Shown: positions 1 through 8,831 of the stretch, piece after piece
Numbering within the stretch: position 1 is the first letter of the stretch
How the letters are laid out: each line of letters starts with the position of its first letter
Notes under the pieces: generated by a model
The model's database searches: none
What the model saw: only the letters and a program-made list of their open reading frames with translations
What the model was told of the DNA's origin: nothing
Assembly: GCA_963792705.1 (NCBI GenBank)
Contig: CAWBXD010000013.1
Coordinates: 751,928-815,927 of the forward strand
Reading direction: 5' to 3'
DNA: 64,000 bases
Origin: JBBQVS01 sp963792705
GTDB lineage: Bacteria; Chloroflexota; Ktedonobacteria; Ktedonobacterales; Ktedonobacteraceae
Program-made: the position numbers and the translations under genes

Positions 1-205
1 GCTCGTTAAAACTGCCGGGATCGAGCAAGAGATCGAGTCGTTCGCGTGCGGTCAGTTTGCCCTTTTTATGCTGCTGCTCAATTCGCCGCTCACCGCCGCC
101 AAGCATCGCAGTAGCCTTTAACGTGTGTAATTCCGCGACTTTCTCGTGTGCGGCACTAGCGGTCGTTGAAGCTGATTGTGAGCTACGTTGTTCACTCGTG
201 GTCAT
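1..205 (-). CDS. Acyl-CoA carboxylase carboxyltransferase subunit, N-terminus (partial)
   Basis: The reverse strand encodes the first 68 residues of a biotin-dependent acyl-CoA carboxylase beta (carboxyltransferase) subunit, as in propionyl-/acetyl-CoA carboxylases. The signature is a GGGE-R-I-QQH block followed by GKLTARERLDLLLDPGSF, the conserved N-terminal segment of the PccB/AccD5 family. The ATG is preceded by a GGAGAAAG ribosome site. The first 20 or so residues are Ser/Thr/Ala-rich and not conserved in the family. The gene runs off the left edge, so the CoA-binding and catalytic parts are not visible. The family call is confident; the substrate (propionyl, acetyl or methylcrotonyl) cannot be told from this piece. 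Confidence 0.9.
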   Translation of the reverse strand, partial: MTTSEQRSSQSASTTASAAHEKVAELHTLKATAMLGGGERRIEQQHKKGKLTARERLDLLLDPGSFNE

Positions 206-765
206 CGAACTTTCTCCATACATTTTCCGTCTATAGATGTAGACAAGGTAAACCTGCAAGCAGTATAGCATAATAATAAAGGGATTGTGGCGGCTTGATG
301 GCGTCGCAATCAAACTGCCACAATCCCTTTATATATAGATAGAAGTCCTACTCTTCCATTGACCCTTTGACAGACAGTAAGGAAGTTCGTTATACTTATA
401 GTGACTCTTGCAATGAAGATGCCATAAACGACGTAGCTTAGCATGACACGGTATAGAAAGCACTATAAGTGCAAAATCTCTGCATAAAACGCTTGCCAAT
501 ATACACATATTCATTGCATTGAAAATGTATTTACGTCGTCGTAAGTGCTTGCCATCACCCCAACGCGTAGCCATAGACTATATCAGTGGGCATTCCTCTT
601 GTTCATAGCTTGAATAGGAACGAAAAACCTGCCGATTGTCCAACCTTGCTCTTTTCCAACTCAGTAGAGTGCAAACCCTTTGCGCTTCTGCTCCAACAAA
701 CACTTGGTCGCACATACTTAGCATACCTTCTTACTCATCCACTCATTACCGTAGGGAGACACCGC
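206..765. other. Intergenic region between divergent genes
   Basis: This gap lies between the leftward carboxylase gene and the rightward mpgS. It should hold both promoters. An imperfect inverted repeat sits at 281-327. An 81-codon open frame on the minus strand has no ribosome site and no recognisable sequence. The frame upstream of the chosen mpgS start (586-765) is open but has no ribosome site at its first GTG and does not look like the family N-terminus. Confidence 0.5.
281..327. repeat. Imperfect 19-bp inverted repeat (hairpin)
   Basis: GGGATTGTGGCGGCTTGAT pairs with the reverse complement ending in GCCACAATCCC, with two mismatches and a loop of about 9 nt. It is flanked by AT-rich sequence on both sides. 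It could be a terminator or a small palindromic element. No gene ends directly at it, so its role is unclear. Confidence 0.5.
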
Positions 766-1956
766 GTGAACATTGATACAGTGCGCTTCTCACACCTCTT
801 AGAGGTGAACGAACTGAACGACTTGAACTACTTTTTGTCTCACACCGCTTTCGTCATTTCCCATAAAAGCGAAAGCCTTGAGACTCTGCTTGGCGTACTT
901 TGGTACCTTCCTGTGAATAGCCCTCTCATTATCGTTACAAATTGTCCAGAAGAGGAGAGACAAACCATCGAGCATGGCCTGAAAGAACGGCTGGCGCAAC
1001 ACAAAAATACCTATCTCGTACATCAAAAAGATGAATTCGTTGCGAACCTGTTACGAGACTGTGGCGTACCACAAATACTGGGTGATGATGGCCGAGTGGT
1101 CAATGGCAAAGGCGAAGGCATATATATTGGGACAATGTGCGCGGCACAATTGGGCTATGCTGAGTGGGTGATTTATTACGATGCCGATAACTTTGTTCCA
1201 AGCGCGTTACTAGAGTACACAATGGCGATGAGCAAACTGTTTATGGCGGCCCGTGCTGGTCGTTCCCACTCCGAAGATGCGGTCGTGCTAAACGAGTGGC
1301 ATACTGGAAACCACACCACGCCCGATTTACACAATATTCGCATCTGCTGGTCCTCTAAGCCAGCGTTGGGCAACGCCAACCAGGAAACCAAACTGCTTGG
1401 ACGCTGTACTCGTGTCGTCTCTCCTCTGTTTAGCACTTTGCTTGATGGCTGGTTTGGCATACGCGACTATCCTGTTGTATCATCGAACGCAGGGGAACAG
1501 GGCATGACGATGCGGACCGCGACAACGATCCGTTTCTCATCTGGTTATTCTGTCGAGACCTTTCAGTTTCTTGACCTGCTGTATCACGCCTCGCGCTGGC
1601 AGGCCGAACCACAGAGTGCGACCCTACAGCAATATCAATCGAAGAGTCCACACTTTCACGACAAGAAGGAAGACTCGCATATCAAAAAGATGATTGCGGA
1701 CAGCCTCGGTGCCTTCCTCTTGTTCGAGAAATTCCTGCCGCGTAACGTCAAAAAGCAGTTAAAAGAGGTTTATCGCGAACATGAACTTGAGATACGCTAT
1801 CCCAACGTGTATCCTTCAATCGCTGAATTGCCACTGAAGCAGTTTGGTCCATTCATGGACTATTATCGTTTGTTTAGAGTCAAAGAAGTATGTACCGAGC
1901 CTGTGCCTGCCATTAGCAGTGTCTTTGATGAGGAGGTTTCTTGCGGCTTATCGTAG
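766..1956 (+). CDS. mpgS: Mannosyl-3-phosphoglycerate synthase (GT55)
   Basis: The predicted product transfers mannose from GDP-mannose to 3-phosphoglycerate, the first step of mannosylglycerate (compatible solute) synthesis, in the cytoplasm. Family features seen are the N-terminal VRFSHLLEVNEL block, GKGEG at residues 114-118, the metal-binding DAD at 139-141 (YYDADNFVPSALLEY) and RICWSSKPALG further on. I chose the GTG at 766, which follows GGGAGA by 6 nt. It gives about 396 residues, close to the roughly 390 of characterised MpgS proteins. The frame is open to a GTG at 586, but those extra 60 residues do not resemble the family. The stop overlaps the next gene by 16 nt, implying coupled translation with a phosphatase. 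Confidence 0.85.
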   Translation: MNIDTVRFSHLLEVNELNDLNYFLSHTAFVISHKSESLETLLGVLWYLPVNSPLIIVTNCPEEERQTIEHGLKERLAQHKNTYLVHQKDEFVANLLRDCGVPQILGDDGRVVNGKGEGIYIGTMCAAQLGYAEWVIYYDADNFVPSALLEYTMAMSKLFMAARAGRSHSEDAVVLNEWHTGNHTTPDLHNIRICWSSKPALGNANQETKLLGRCTRVVSPLFSTLLDGWFGIRDYPVVSSNAGEQGMTMRTATTIRFSSGYSVETFQFLDLLYHASRWQAEPQSATLQQYQSKSPHFHDKKEDSHIKKMIADSLGAFLLFEKFLPRNVKKQLKEVYREHELEIRYPNVYPSIAELPLKQFGPFMDYYRLFRVKEVCTEPVPAISSVFDEEVSCGLS

Positions 1957-2576
1957 TGCGTCATGGTGAGACGCAGTATAACTTACAGAACCGCATCACA
2001 GGTCAGTCTGACGTTCCGCTCAGTCCTCTGGGCGAGCGTCAGGCTGAACTCGTTGGTGCATATCTCGCAAAAGAAAAAATTGATATTGTCGTTTCCTCAG
2101 ACCTGCACCGCGCTCAGGCAACTGCTCAGGCTATCGCGCAACCACACAACCTGCCCGTTCAGGATGACGCCGATCTGCGCGAGATCGCGATGGGCGAGTG
2201 GGAGGGCCACAATCCCGAAGAGATCGCCGCCCAATTCGCAGACTCGCAAGCGCAGTGGCGAGCGCATGCCGACACCTACGCCATTCCCGGCGGTGGTGAA
2301 ACAATCACACAGGTGCATACCCGTATCGCCCGTGCTGTAGAACGCTGGTATACCCAATACCCTAATGCCACCGTCGTTTGGGCCACGCACGGCGGCTTCA
2401 TCGGCCTACTCGCCTGTCACCTGCTAACTTTGGATATCAATCGTCGCTGGCAGTTCCGCCACGATAACGCATCCATCACCGAATTTTGGCTTCAGCCCGA
2501 ACGCGTCATCCTGGCCCATCTCAACGAGACCGCACACCTCGCCAACCTGCAACGCACAGAGGGAGCCGAAGCATAA
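1941..2576 (+). CDS. Histidine phosphatase, candidate mannosyl-3-phosphoglycerate phosphatase
   Basis: A histidine phosphatase (phosphoglycerate-mutase-like superfamily) of 211 residues. It has the RHGET motif at 7-11 (catalytic His8), Arg57 in SSDLHRAQ, a GEWEG segment and the second catalytic His150 in WATHGG. It starts at a TTG with AGGAGG only 4 nt upstream, inside the end of mpgS, so the two are probably co-translated. In Thermus the matching phosphatase (MpgP) is a HAD enzyme. In mycobacteria the equivalent step for glucosyl-3-phosphoglycerate uses a histidine phosphatase (GpgP), which supports a role here as the second enzyme of mannosylglycerate synthesis. The superfamily call is firm; the substrate is inferred from the neighbour. 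Confidence 0.8.
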   Translation: MRLIVVRHGETQYNLQNRITGQSDVPLSPLGERQAELVGAYLAKEKIDIVVSSDLHRAQATAQAIAQPHNLPVQDDADLREIAMGEWEGHNPEEIAAQFADSQAQWRAHADTYAIPGGGETITQVHTRIARAVERWYTQYPNATVVWATHGGFIGLLACHLLTLDINRRWQFRHDNASITEFWLQPERVILAHLNETAHLANLQRTEGAEA

Positions 2577-2633
2577 AAAGAAGGCACGATGAAATGCTGG
2601 TAGTGGTCCCCCAACTTTGAGGTGATGGATGTC

Positions 2634-2783
2634 GTAGGGACCACATTGATGGCGTCCCCGCCCAATTCATTGGGCGAGTTCCATCCGCACCCGTTCTTGC
2701 GTGATCTCGTGCAAGAACGGGTGCATGATGAGGACTGCACATTGCTTCGCTCGTGCAGAGGACGCGATCAATCGGGTCCCTAC
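2634..2783. repeat. Palindromic interspersed repeat, copy 1
   Basis: A 150-bp element with imperfect inverted ends (GTAGGGACC...GGTCCCTAC and adjoining ATTGAT/GCGTCC). Internally it has shorter hairpins such as CACCCGTTCTTGC with GCAAGAACGGGTG. Related copies lie at 9358-9475 and 18829-18888. No open frame is carried. It resembles a REP/MITE-like palindromic repeat. Confidence 0.7.
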
Positions 2784-2894
2784 CAGTTCTCTCTTCTCCC
2801 TCAGCCGCCGAAGGCGGCAAGTGACAAGAGGTGCGAATTTGTACACTTCAGTTCCAATTATGTAACCATTTCATAACCAATTTCTTCCTCTTTT

Positions 2895-2917
2895 GTTCTT
2901 TATAAGAACCTTATAAT
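2895..2917 (+). promoter_or_regulatory. Probable -10 box with overlapping inverted repeat
   Basis: A consensus TATAAT lies at 2912-2917. Just upstream, GTTCTT-TAT-AAGAAC (2895-2909) is a perfect 6-3-6 inverted repeat, in the position where a repressor could block the promoter of the secreted repeat protein. The -35 region is poor. Confidence 0.4.
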
Positions 2918-3017
2918 GCATTCATATGTTCTTTCGACAAAAAGGGACTCTTGTTAGATTGAACAATCTCTATAACGCTATTTTGTACAAAACAAAATGG
3001 AAGGAAATGAAAACGTT

Positions 3018-5672
3018 ATGGTAAAACGTGTGTTCAAGGTGCGCTATGTTCTCATGGCCTGTTTCGCTTTGCTCTTGGTGAGTAGCCTGTTCTATCAACT
3101 TACCAGTATGCATACGACGAAGAACGCCCATGCAAGCGCGACCTCTCACTGGCTCTACGTGGTGGAGGATGGAACCGTATTTGTCTACGACATCGACAAC
3201 AATCACGCTCTCGTGAAACAATTTGCCATTAATGAGATGGGCAAACGTGGGGTCGCGGTCTCGCCAAGCCGAGGCATGCTCTATGTCTCTTTCTGTGGTG
3301 CGAATGTTTGTAATGGAGGTCATGGAGGCTTACTTGCTTATGACCTTGTGCATAACAAGCAGGCGTGGAGCGTTACCTATCCCTTCGGCGTAGACCAGCC
3401 TGCCGTGACTCCTGATGGCTCCAAGATTTACATGCCACATGGCGATGGTTCGGATGGCCTCACCTCCATTCTTGATGCTAGTAATGGTGCTGTCATTGGC
3501 TCGATCAACACTGGCACTAACGGTCATAACGTGGCAGCCTCTTTGGATGGAACTCAAGTGTATGTGACGGGCTACACAGGCGCGAACTACAACTATGTGC
3601 ATGTGGTAAACCCTGCAAACAATCAGTTCTTTAATGTGGGACCAACGCTCAATGGTGTTCGTCCGTTCACCGTCAATGCCTCACGCTCGCTTATTTTCAC
3701 TACATCCAGTAATGCCTGTGGCTTTCAAGTGCTTAGTCTTGCTACGAAAGCACCGCTCTATACCACTACATTTAGCGGTTCTTGTGCGTGGTCAGCGAGC
3801 ACCGCGCCAAGTCATGGCATCTCCCTCTCACCTGATGAGAAGCGCGTGTATGTCATGGATGCACCTCTTGACCAACTCGAAGTCTATGATATCAGTGGCC
3901 TCCCAGCCTCAGCACCAAAGTTTGTTGCCACCGTGCCACTAAGCTCAATGGCTGGCTTCTCAGCCTCTTGTCAAACATTCTGTGAGCGCGAAGGTTGGGT
4001 CTTGAATGACCTCTCTGGCCGCTATGTCTACGTTGCTGATGCTGGAAACGTCATTTCGACCAGCACCTTGAAGGTTGTCGCAACACTTCCTGCGCTCCAG
4101 AACACCCGTCAGTTGCTAGAAATTGACTGGACAAACGGTGCCATCAGCGCGACCAGCACTCGCTTCGGTTTAGGGCACGGCTCTAGCACAGGCGGCACTC
4201 CTCCTCCAGCACCAACTACCCCTCCCGGCCATGCACCAAACACGCCTCCTGGTCCCTCGAATAAGACATGGTATTTCGCAGAGGGACGCATCGGCAAAGG
4301 CTTCCGCGAGTACCTCACGGTGGAAAATACGTCGGCAACGGCATGTGCCGCCAACATTCGTTACGACTACACTCCTGATGGGGGCACGCCCACGAGCAAG
4401 TCGGTTGCCATCACGGTCAACCCCTATAGTCGCTTAACCGAATCGGCCAATGGGGATATTGGGTACGCCGACTCGTCCTCGAATGCGGCGAACGTGGCTG
4501 CCGTGGTGACAGTCAATGGAACTGCGACCCCAAATTGTAGTGGCGTCGTGGTGGAACGACCTATCTACTTCATGAACTTCCACGGCATTTCCAGTGGTAC
4601 CGATGTGCTTGGCTCGACACAATTGCACACCACTTCCTACTTCGCCGATGTACAAAGTTCCGCAAACTTTACATCTTACCTGACCATTCTGAATCCTAAC
4701 AACGCCAACGCGAATGTGACGGTGAATTATTACCTCAACGGGAAGGTTGCTGGAACACAATCAGCGGCGGTTCTCGCCAATGCACGTGGCACTCTCAATC
4801 CAGGCGCGATTGCTCTGCCAGCACACGTTGCGGCCGTTGTCACCTCTAATCAGCCCATTATGGTGGAACGTCCCACCTACTTTACAGGAGCCTCGGTTAA
4901 TGGGGCACCCGTCTCTGGTGCCTTTGACATGTTGGGAGCCTCCAACGTTGCCCCCGACTGGCTCTTTGCGGAAGGCTATACAGGCAACACCACTCAGGAG
5001 AACCTCACCATTGCCAATCTCGATCCGGCCAAGACCTCGGCGACGGTGAACATCACGCTGAAGTCGAAGACGGGGGTCACCAAGACCTACACGCTCACGC
5101 TCGGCGCACAAAGTCAGACGGTGTGGAATGTCAACGCGAACAATACCTTTGCTGGCTCCTCACCCGAAGTCTCGGCGGAGGTCACGGCAACGGGCGCGAA
5201 CATTGTGGTGCAGCGTGAGATGTACTTCACGTACAAACATACTCTCACCAACGGACGAGTGACCGCTTCGGTGGGGGGGACCGATGTGCTGGGACAGGTG
5301 GGGCCAGCATCACACACCTCCTATAGTTTCGCGGAAGGCTATGCCAACACAGGTTATAACGATTGGTTGACGATCCAGAACCCGACGGGGAGTGCGGAAA
5401 GCATTTCGATCACGTTGGTCAATGGCATGGGTCAGTCCTACGTGCAAACCGTGTCGGTTCCGGCCAATGCGCGCTTTACGGAGGACCTTGCCTCGCTGGT
5501 CCAAAGCACCTTTCAAGCAGGCACCAACAGTAACGCGAATGCGTTTTCGATGACGGTGCAGACGACCTCCGGGGTCTTTGTTGCGGAGCGTCCCATCTAC
5601 TTCAACACCAATGGGGTCTCGTCATTCGCCACGCAAGGTGGAAGCGACATCATCGGCTATGTTGGGGGCTAA
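3018..5672 (+). CDS. Secreted beta-propeller protein with four FAEG-type repeats
   Basis: A large exported protein of about 884 residues. It begins with basic residues and a hydrophobic stretch (VLMACFALLLVSSLFY), a signal peptide or membrane anchor. Residues about 40-390 are YVTN/WD-like propeller blades (for example AVTPDGSKIYM and GISLSPDEKRVYV). A Pro/Gly/Thr-rich linker follows, then four tandem repeats of about 110 residues. Each opens with a WYFAEG-like motif (WYFAEGRIG, SYFADVQSS, WLFAEGYTG, YSFAEGYAN) and closes with VERPIYF-type sequence plus G-DVLG, as in DUF5719-like repeats. The ATG at 3018 follows a GGAAGG; an in-frame ATG at 2997 lacks a ribosome site. A surface or matrix role is likely, but the function is unknown. 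Confidence 0.75.
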   Translation: MVKRVFKVRYVLMACFALLLVSSLFYQLTSMHTTKNAHASATSHWLYVVEDGTVFVYDIDNNHALVKQFAINEMGKRGVAVSPSRGMLYVSFCGANVCNGGHGGLLAYDLVHNKQAWSVTYPFGVDQPAVTPDGSKIYMPHGDGSDGLTSILDASNGAVIGSINTGTNGHNVAASLDGTQVYVTGYTGANYNYVHVVNPANNQFFNVGPTLNGVRPFTVNASRSLIFTTSSNACGFQVLSLATKAPLYTTTFSGSCAWSASTAPSHGISLSPDEKRVYVMDAPLDQLEVYDISGLPASAPKFVATVPLSSMAGFSASCQTFCEREGWVLNDLSGRYVYVADAGNVISTSTLKVVATLPALQNTRQLLEIDWTNGAISATSTRFGLGHGSSTGGTPPPAPTTPPGHAPNTPPGPSNKTWYFAEGRIGKGFREYLTVENTSATACAANIRYDYTPDGGTPTSKSVAITVNPYSRLTESANGDIGYADSSSNAANVAAVVTVNGTATPNCSGVVVERPIYFMNFHGISSGTDVLGSTQLHTTSYFADVQSSANFTSYLTILNPNNANANVTVNYYLNGKVAGTQSAAVLANARGTLNPGAIALPAHVAAVVTSNQPIMVERPTYFTGASVNGAPVSGAFDMLGASNVAPDWLFAEGYTGNTTQENLTIANLDPAKTSATVNITLKSKTGVTKTYTLTLGAQSQTVWNVNANNTFAGSSPEVSAEVTATGANIVVQREMYFTYKHTLTNGRVTASVGGTDVLGQVGPASHTSYSFAEGYANTGYNDWLTIQNPTGSAESISITLVNGMGQSYVQTVSVPANARFTEDLASLVQSTFQAGTNSNANAFSMTVQTTSGVFVAERPIYFNTNGVSSFATQGGSDIIGYVGG

Positions 5673-5722
5673 TTCCTACCCTCAACTACTCGTTACCTGA
5701 TATGTAAGCATGATGTTTTTGA

Positions 5723-5767
5723 GGGAAACACAAACTACAGTTAAAGTGTTTGTGTTTCCCCTTTTTT
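5723..5767 (+). terminator. Rho-independent terminator
   Basis: A perfect 13-bp stem (GGGAAACACAAAC with GTTTGTGTTTCCC) is followed by C and six T. It lies about 50 nt after the secreted repeat protein gene. Confidence 0.9.
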
Positions 5768-5854
5768 GATCCACATTTTGGCTACTTGAAATATTTGTTT
5801 ATGTACCTATATACTTGACGAACCCAACTCGATTGAGCTGTCTCCCTGCGATTT

Positions 5855-6367
5855 TCAGTCAAACACCAGCCAGCACACATCATTGCGTAACCTTTGATCG
5901 TCAAGTACCAGCTCCCGAATTTCGTCTGGAAGTTGTTCGCGCTGCCATTGGCACTCCTGACGGCCGACTTGCTCGCCCTCGCCCTTCGGAGCAGCAGCCC
6001 GCGCTGCCTTGATCGCATAGGCAGCGGCACCGAGTTCGTGGGCTGCAACGTGGGCGACCACTGCCGCCTGGCCAGCAGCATAGGCGGCGTGCCGAGCGGC
6101 TCCGCTCAACTCTCTTGCCGCAGCCATCGCATGACCACCCGCCGCGCGGGATTGAGTCATCGTGATTTCGCCGCGTGTCCACGCCCGAACCTGCTCCACC
6201 GCATGACGGGGCCTTGGGTCCAAAGGCCGGACCGCCTCGAAGAGAGGCAAGACGTGCTCAGCGCATTCAGCCGCCCATAGTGCAAGCAAGTGGTGATTGG
6301 CATCACTTAGAGTGCCTCCGCGGCGTAGAGTAATAAACCTAGGATCGCGAGGTTCGGAAAATATCAT
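5855..6367 (-). CDS. Imm5-like putative immunity protein
   Basis: A 170-residue Ala/His-rich protein resembling the family annotated as 'putative immunity protein' (Imm-5-like). Recognisable blocks are FITLRRGGTLSDANHHLLALW, a DPRPRHAVEQVRAWTRGEITM segment and AAGQAAVVAHVAAHELGAA. The ATG at 6367 is chosen because the conserved part starts there. The frame is open upstream to 6508, but that part looks non-coding. No toxin gene is adjacent: its neighbours are the secreted repeat protein and a GMC oxidoreductase. There is no strong ribosome site, and the start codon sits inside a perfect palindrome. The function in this genome is unknown. Confidence 0.6.
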   Translation of the reverse strand: MIFSEPRDPRFITLRRGGTLSDANHHLLALWAAECAEHVLPLFEAVRPLDPRPRHAVEQVRAWTRGEITMTQSRAAGGHAMAAARELSGAARHAAYAAGQAAVVAHVAAHELGAAAYAIKAARAAAPKGEGEQVGRQECQWQREQLPDEIRELVLDDQRLRNDVCWLVFD

Positions 6368-6380
6368 AGTATCTATGATA
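6362..6380. promoter_or_regulatory. Perfect 8-3-8 palindrome over the start codon
   Basis: TATCATAG-TAT-CTATGATA is a perfect inverted repeat. The start codon of the Imm5-like gene (complement 6365-6367) lies within it. It is a candidate operator or a translation-blocking hairpin. Confidence 0.45.
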
Positions 6381-6608
6381 CCACATCGTCTCGTTGTGCC
6401 AGCATCACACAGAGCATTGTTGTAGGCTGGTTTTCGAGAGATGTTTTTCGTTCTTGGTGTATGTATCTTTGCTCGTTCTTCTGTCTCGGATATTACTTTC
6501 TTCGTCAACCCAGCCTACCTTCTACAGCGGTCTCCCTGTTTGCTGTTATGTTATACTCTCCCTATACATCATCGCCTTTTCATCGTTACCGAAAGGGAAC
6601 TTTATAAC

Positions 6609-8666
6609 ATGGCAGTCATATCATCCACCACCTCTACAAACAATACTTCTCAGAGCCGCATCGCAGGCTGGCTCTCGCCCGAAGAATTCACGATTATAGA
6701 AGCCGTGTGCGACACATTATTACCATCGCTCGACCCACCTACAGGAAGTACCGACGCGGTTGCCGCCTATTATCGACGAAACGCTGGCGACCTGCACGTT
6801 CCGATGCTGCTGGCGGAAACATTGGCACATGAGAACGCGGAGACACAGACCGAGTTTCGTCAACTGCTCGCGCTTATGGCTAGCCCTCTTGGTGGTCTGC
6901 TCCTCATAGCAACGCCAAAAGCGTTTATCAATCTGCAACCCGATCAGCGCGAAAAGTATCTGTTGGCAATGGCGAATAGTTCAACGGGCCAACTGCGGCA
7001 AGGTTATCAAGCACTCAAGCGACTCGCAACCTTTATTTTTTATTCGGTCCCCAATCCACAGGGCACGAACCCAAACTGGGAAGTGCTGGACTATCAGACG
7101 CCAACGCCACCACCGACAACGCCCAAAACCATCAAACCATTCGTCATTTCGCAAGATACAACCTTAGAATGTGACGCCATAGTGATTGGCTCTGGTGCTG
7201 GTGGTGGCGTTGTGGCAGGTGAATTAGCGATGGCTGGTAAAAGCGTGGTGGTGTTAGAAAAGGGTGGCTACAATAGCGAATCCGATTTTACTTATCAAGA
7301 GGCACAGGCCACACCCGAACTGTATCTCAAACGCGGCCTACTCTCGACAAAAGACCTGAGTATGTTTATTCTCGCGGGTAGCACCCTTGGCGGTGGCACC
7401 GTCGTTAACTGGAACACGTCATTCAGGACACCTGATGACGTACTGGAAGAGTGGGAGCGAACCTCTGGCTTGAGCACTTTCACGAGTTCGACCCTACAGG
7501 ATAGCTTCGCGGCAGTCGAGCGGCGTATGCAGGTCAACACCGAAAATAGTACACACAACAAGCAAAACCAATTGCTCTTCGATGGCAGTGCCGCGCTTGG
7601 CTATCATGCAGGTGTCATACGCCGTAACGCCGTTGGCTGTGAGCAACGTTGTGGAGCCTGTGGTTTTGGCTGTCGCTACGAGTGCAAGCAATCGACGACC
7701 AAGACGTATTTACAAGATGCCTACGACAAGGGGGCGCGTATCATCGTGCGCTGTAGTGTCGATAAAGTGCTTATTGAGGATGGTAAAGCGGTTGGCGTCG
7801 AGGCTAAAGCTACTGATATGGACAGCGGCAAAACGTACAAGGTGACGGTTCGTGCAAAGGTCGTTGTGCTTGCGGCCGGCACCATTCATTCTCCTGCGGT
7901 CCTGTTGCGGTCAGAGATTGAGAACAAACATATTGGGAAACACCTGAAATTGCATCCCGTCTCGACGGTTTCGGGCATCTATCCTGACAAGGTACATGCG
8001 TGGCAAGGCGTGATGCAATCGGCCTATAATGATGAGTTCTCGCACCTGCACGAGAATTACGGTTACAAGCTAGAGGTTGCTCCCGCCCACCCTGGTCTGA
8101 TAGGCTTGACAACCCCCTGGTATGGTGCGCGTGACTATCGAGAGTCGATGCTGGACGCCCCGAACCTCGCCACAATTATTGTGCTGACACGCGACAAGGG
8201 CGAGGGAACTGTGACGACGGATCGCGAGGGTGAGCCTGTTGTAGACTACACGACTTCGGCCTATGATCGTCAGCATCTGCTGCATGGATTGCGGACCTCC
8301 GCTCGTGTACACTTTGCTGCTGGAGCAAAAGCGATAGTGTCGCTCCAAAATAAAAAGAATCGTGTAGATCGTTTTGCTGATGGCACCGTGAGTCTACGTG
8401 ATCTGAGCGATTTCGATGCTCGTTTGGAACGCTACGGCATGGGACCCAATCGCATGATGATGTTTTCCGCACATCAGATGGGTACCTGTCGTATGAGTGC
8501 GGACGCAAAAAATGGCGTCACCGATGGCAACAGTGAAGTTCATGGTGTAAAAAACCTGTTTGTTTGCGATGGTAGCGTCTTCCCAGCAGCCAGCGGTGTC
8601 AATCCCATGCTATCCATAATGGGCCTGGCCCACCGTTCCGCACAATACATAAAGAGTGTATTGTAA
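6609..8666 (+). CDS. GMC-family FAD oxidoreductase (long-chain alcohol oxidase-like)
   Basis: A flavoprotein of 685 residues. The first 180 residues are a helical extension like the small subunit/N-domain found with gluconate dehydrogenases and fatty alcohol oxidases. The FAD-binding Rossmann motif GSGAGGGVVAGELAMAG follows. A cysteine-rich CEQRCGACGFGCRYECK segment lies mid-protein. The C-terminal GMC block has SAHQMGTCRMS and the catalytic region ending in ASGVNPMLSIMGLAHR. It probably oxidises a primary or long-chain alcohol; the substrate is unknown. The ATG at 6609 follows a GGGAAC and begins the conserved sequence. The open frame extends to 6441 without a ribosome site. It appears to be a single-gene unit. 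Confidence 0.88.
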   Translation: MAVISSTTSTNNTSQSRIAGWLSPEEFTIIEAVCDTLLPSLDPPTGSTDAVAAYYRRNAGDLHVPMLLAETLAHENAETQTEFRQLLALMASPLGGLLLIATPKAFINLQPDQREKYLLAMANSSTGQLRQGYQALKRLATFIFYSVPNPQGTNPNWEVLDYQTPTPPPTTPKTIKPFVISQDTTLECDAIVIGSGAGGGVVAGELAMAGKSVVVLEKGGYNSESDFTYQEAQATPELYLKRGLLSTKDLSMFILAGSTLGGGTVVNWNTSFRTPDDVLEEWERTSGLSTFTSSTLQDSFAAVERRMQVNTENSTHNKQNQLLFDGSAALGYHAGVIRRNAVGCEQRCGACGFGCRYECKQSTTKTYLQDAYDKGARIIVRCSVDKVLIEDGKAVGVEAKATDMDSGKTYKVTVRAKVVVLAAGTIHSPAVLLRSEIENKHIGKHLKLHPVSTVSGIYPDKVHAWQGVMQSAYNDEFSHLHENYGYKLEVAPAHPGLIGLTTPWYGARDYRESMLDAPNLATIIVLTRDKGEGTVTTDREGEPVVDYTTSAYDRQHLLHGLRTSARVHFAAGAKAIVSLQNKKNRVDRFADGTVSLRDLSDFDARLERYGMGPNRMMMFSAHQMGTCRMSADAKNGVTDGNSEVHGVKNLFVCDGSVFPAASGVNPMLSIMGLAHRSAQYIKSVL

Positions 8667-8681
8667 AAAGGTAAGGTATAT

Positions 8682-8729
8682 CTTATAAGGGACCAGAGCA
8701 TCCCCTATAAGCGAGGTTGCTCTGGTTCC
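8682..8729. repeat. Two overlapping, mutually exclusive inverted repeats
   Basis: CTTATAAGGGA pairs with TCCCCTATAAG (8682-8711). GGACCAGAGCA pairs with TGCTCTGGTTCC (8690-8729). They share bases, so only one hairpin can form at a time. No T-run follows, so neither is a classic terminator. Confidence 0.55.
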
Positions 8730-8831
8730 AACCAAAAATCAACACACCTTTTTGACTACATACCTTCCTCAACAAGCCGATAAATAATAGCAGAGAAGAC
8801 ACAAAAGTGCTACAGAGAAGGAGTAGGTATT

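Noticed and set aside
329..574. 81-codon open frame on the minus strand between the carboxylase gene and mpgS
   Set aside because: No ribosome site, no recognisable sequence and unusual composition; more likely the promoter region.
586..765. Longer mpgS start at GTG 586
   Set aside because: No ribosome site and the extra 60 residues do not resemble the family. GTG 766 has GGGAGA at good spacing and gives the normal length.
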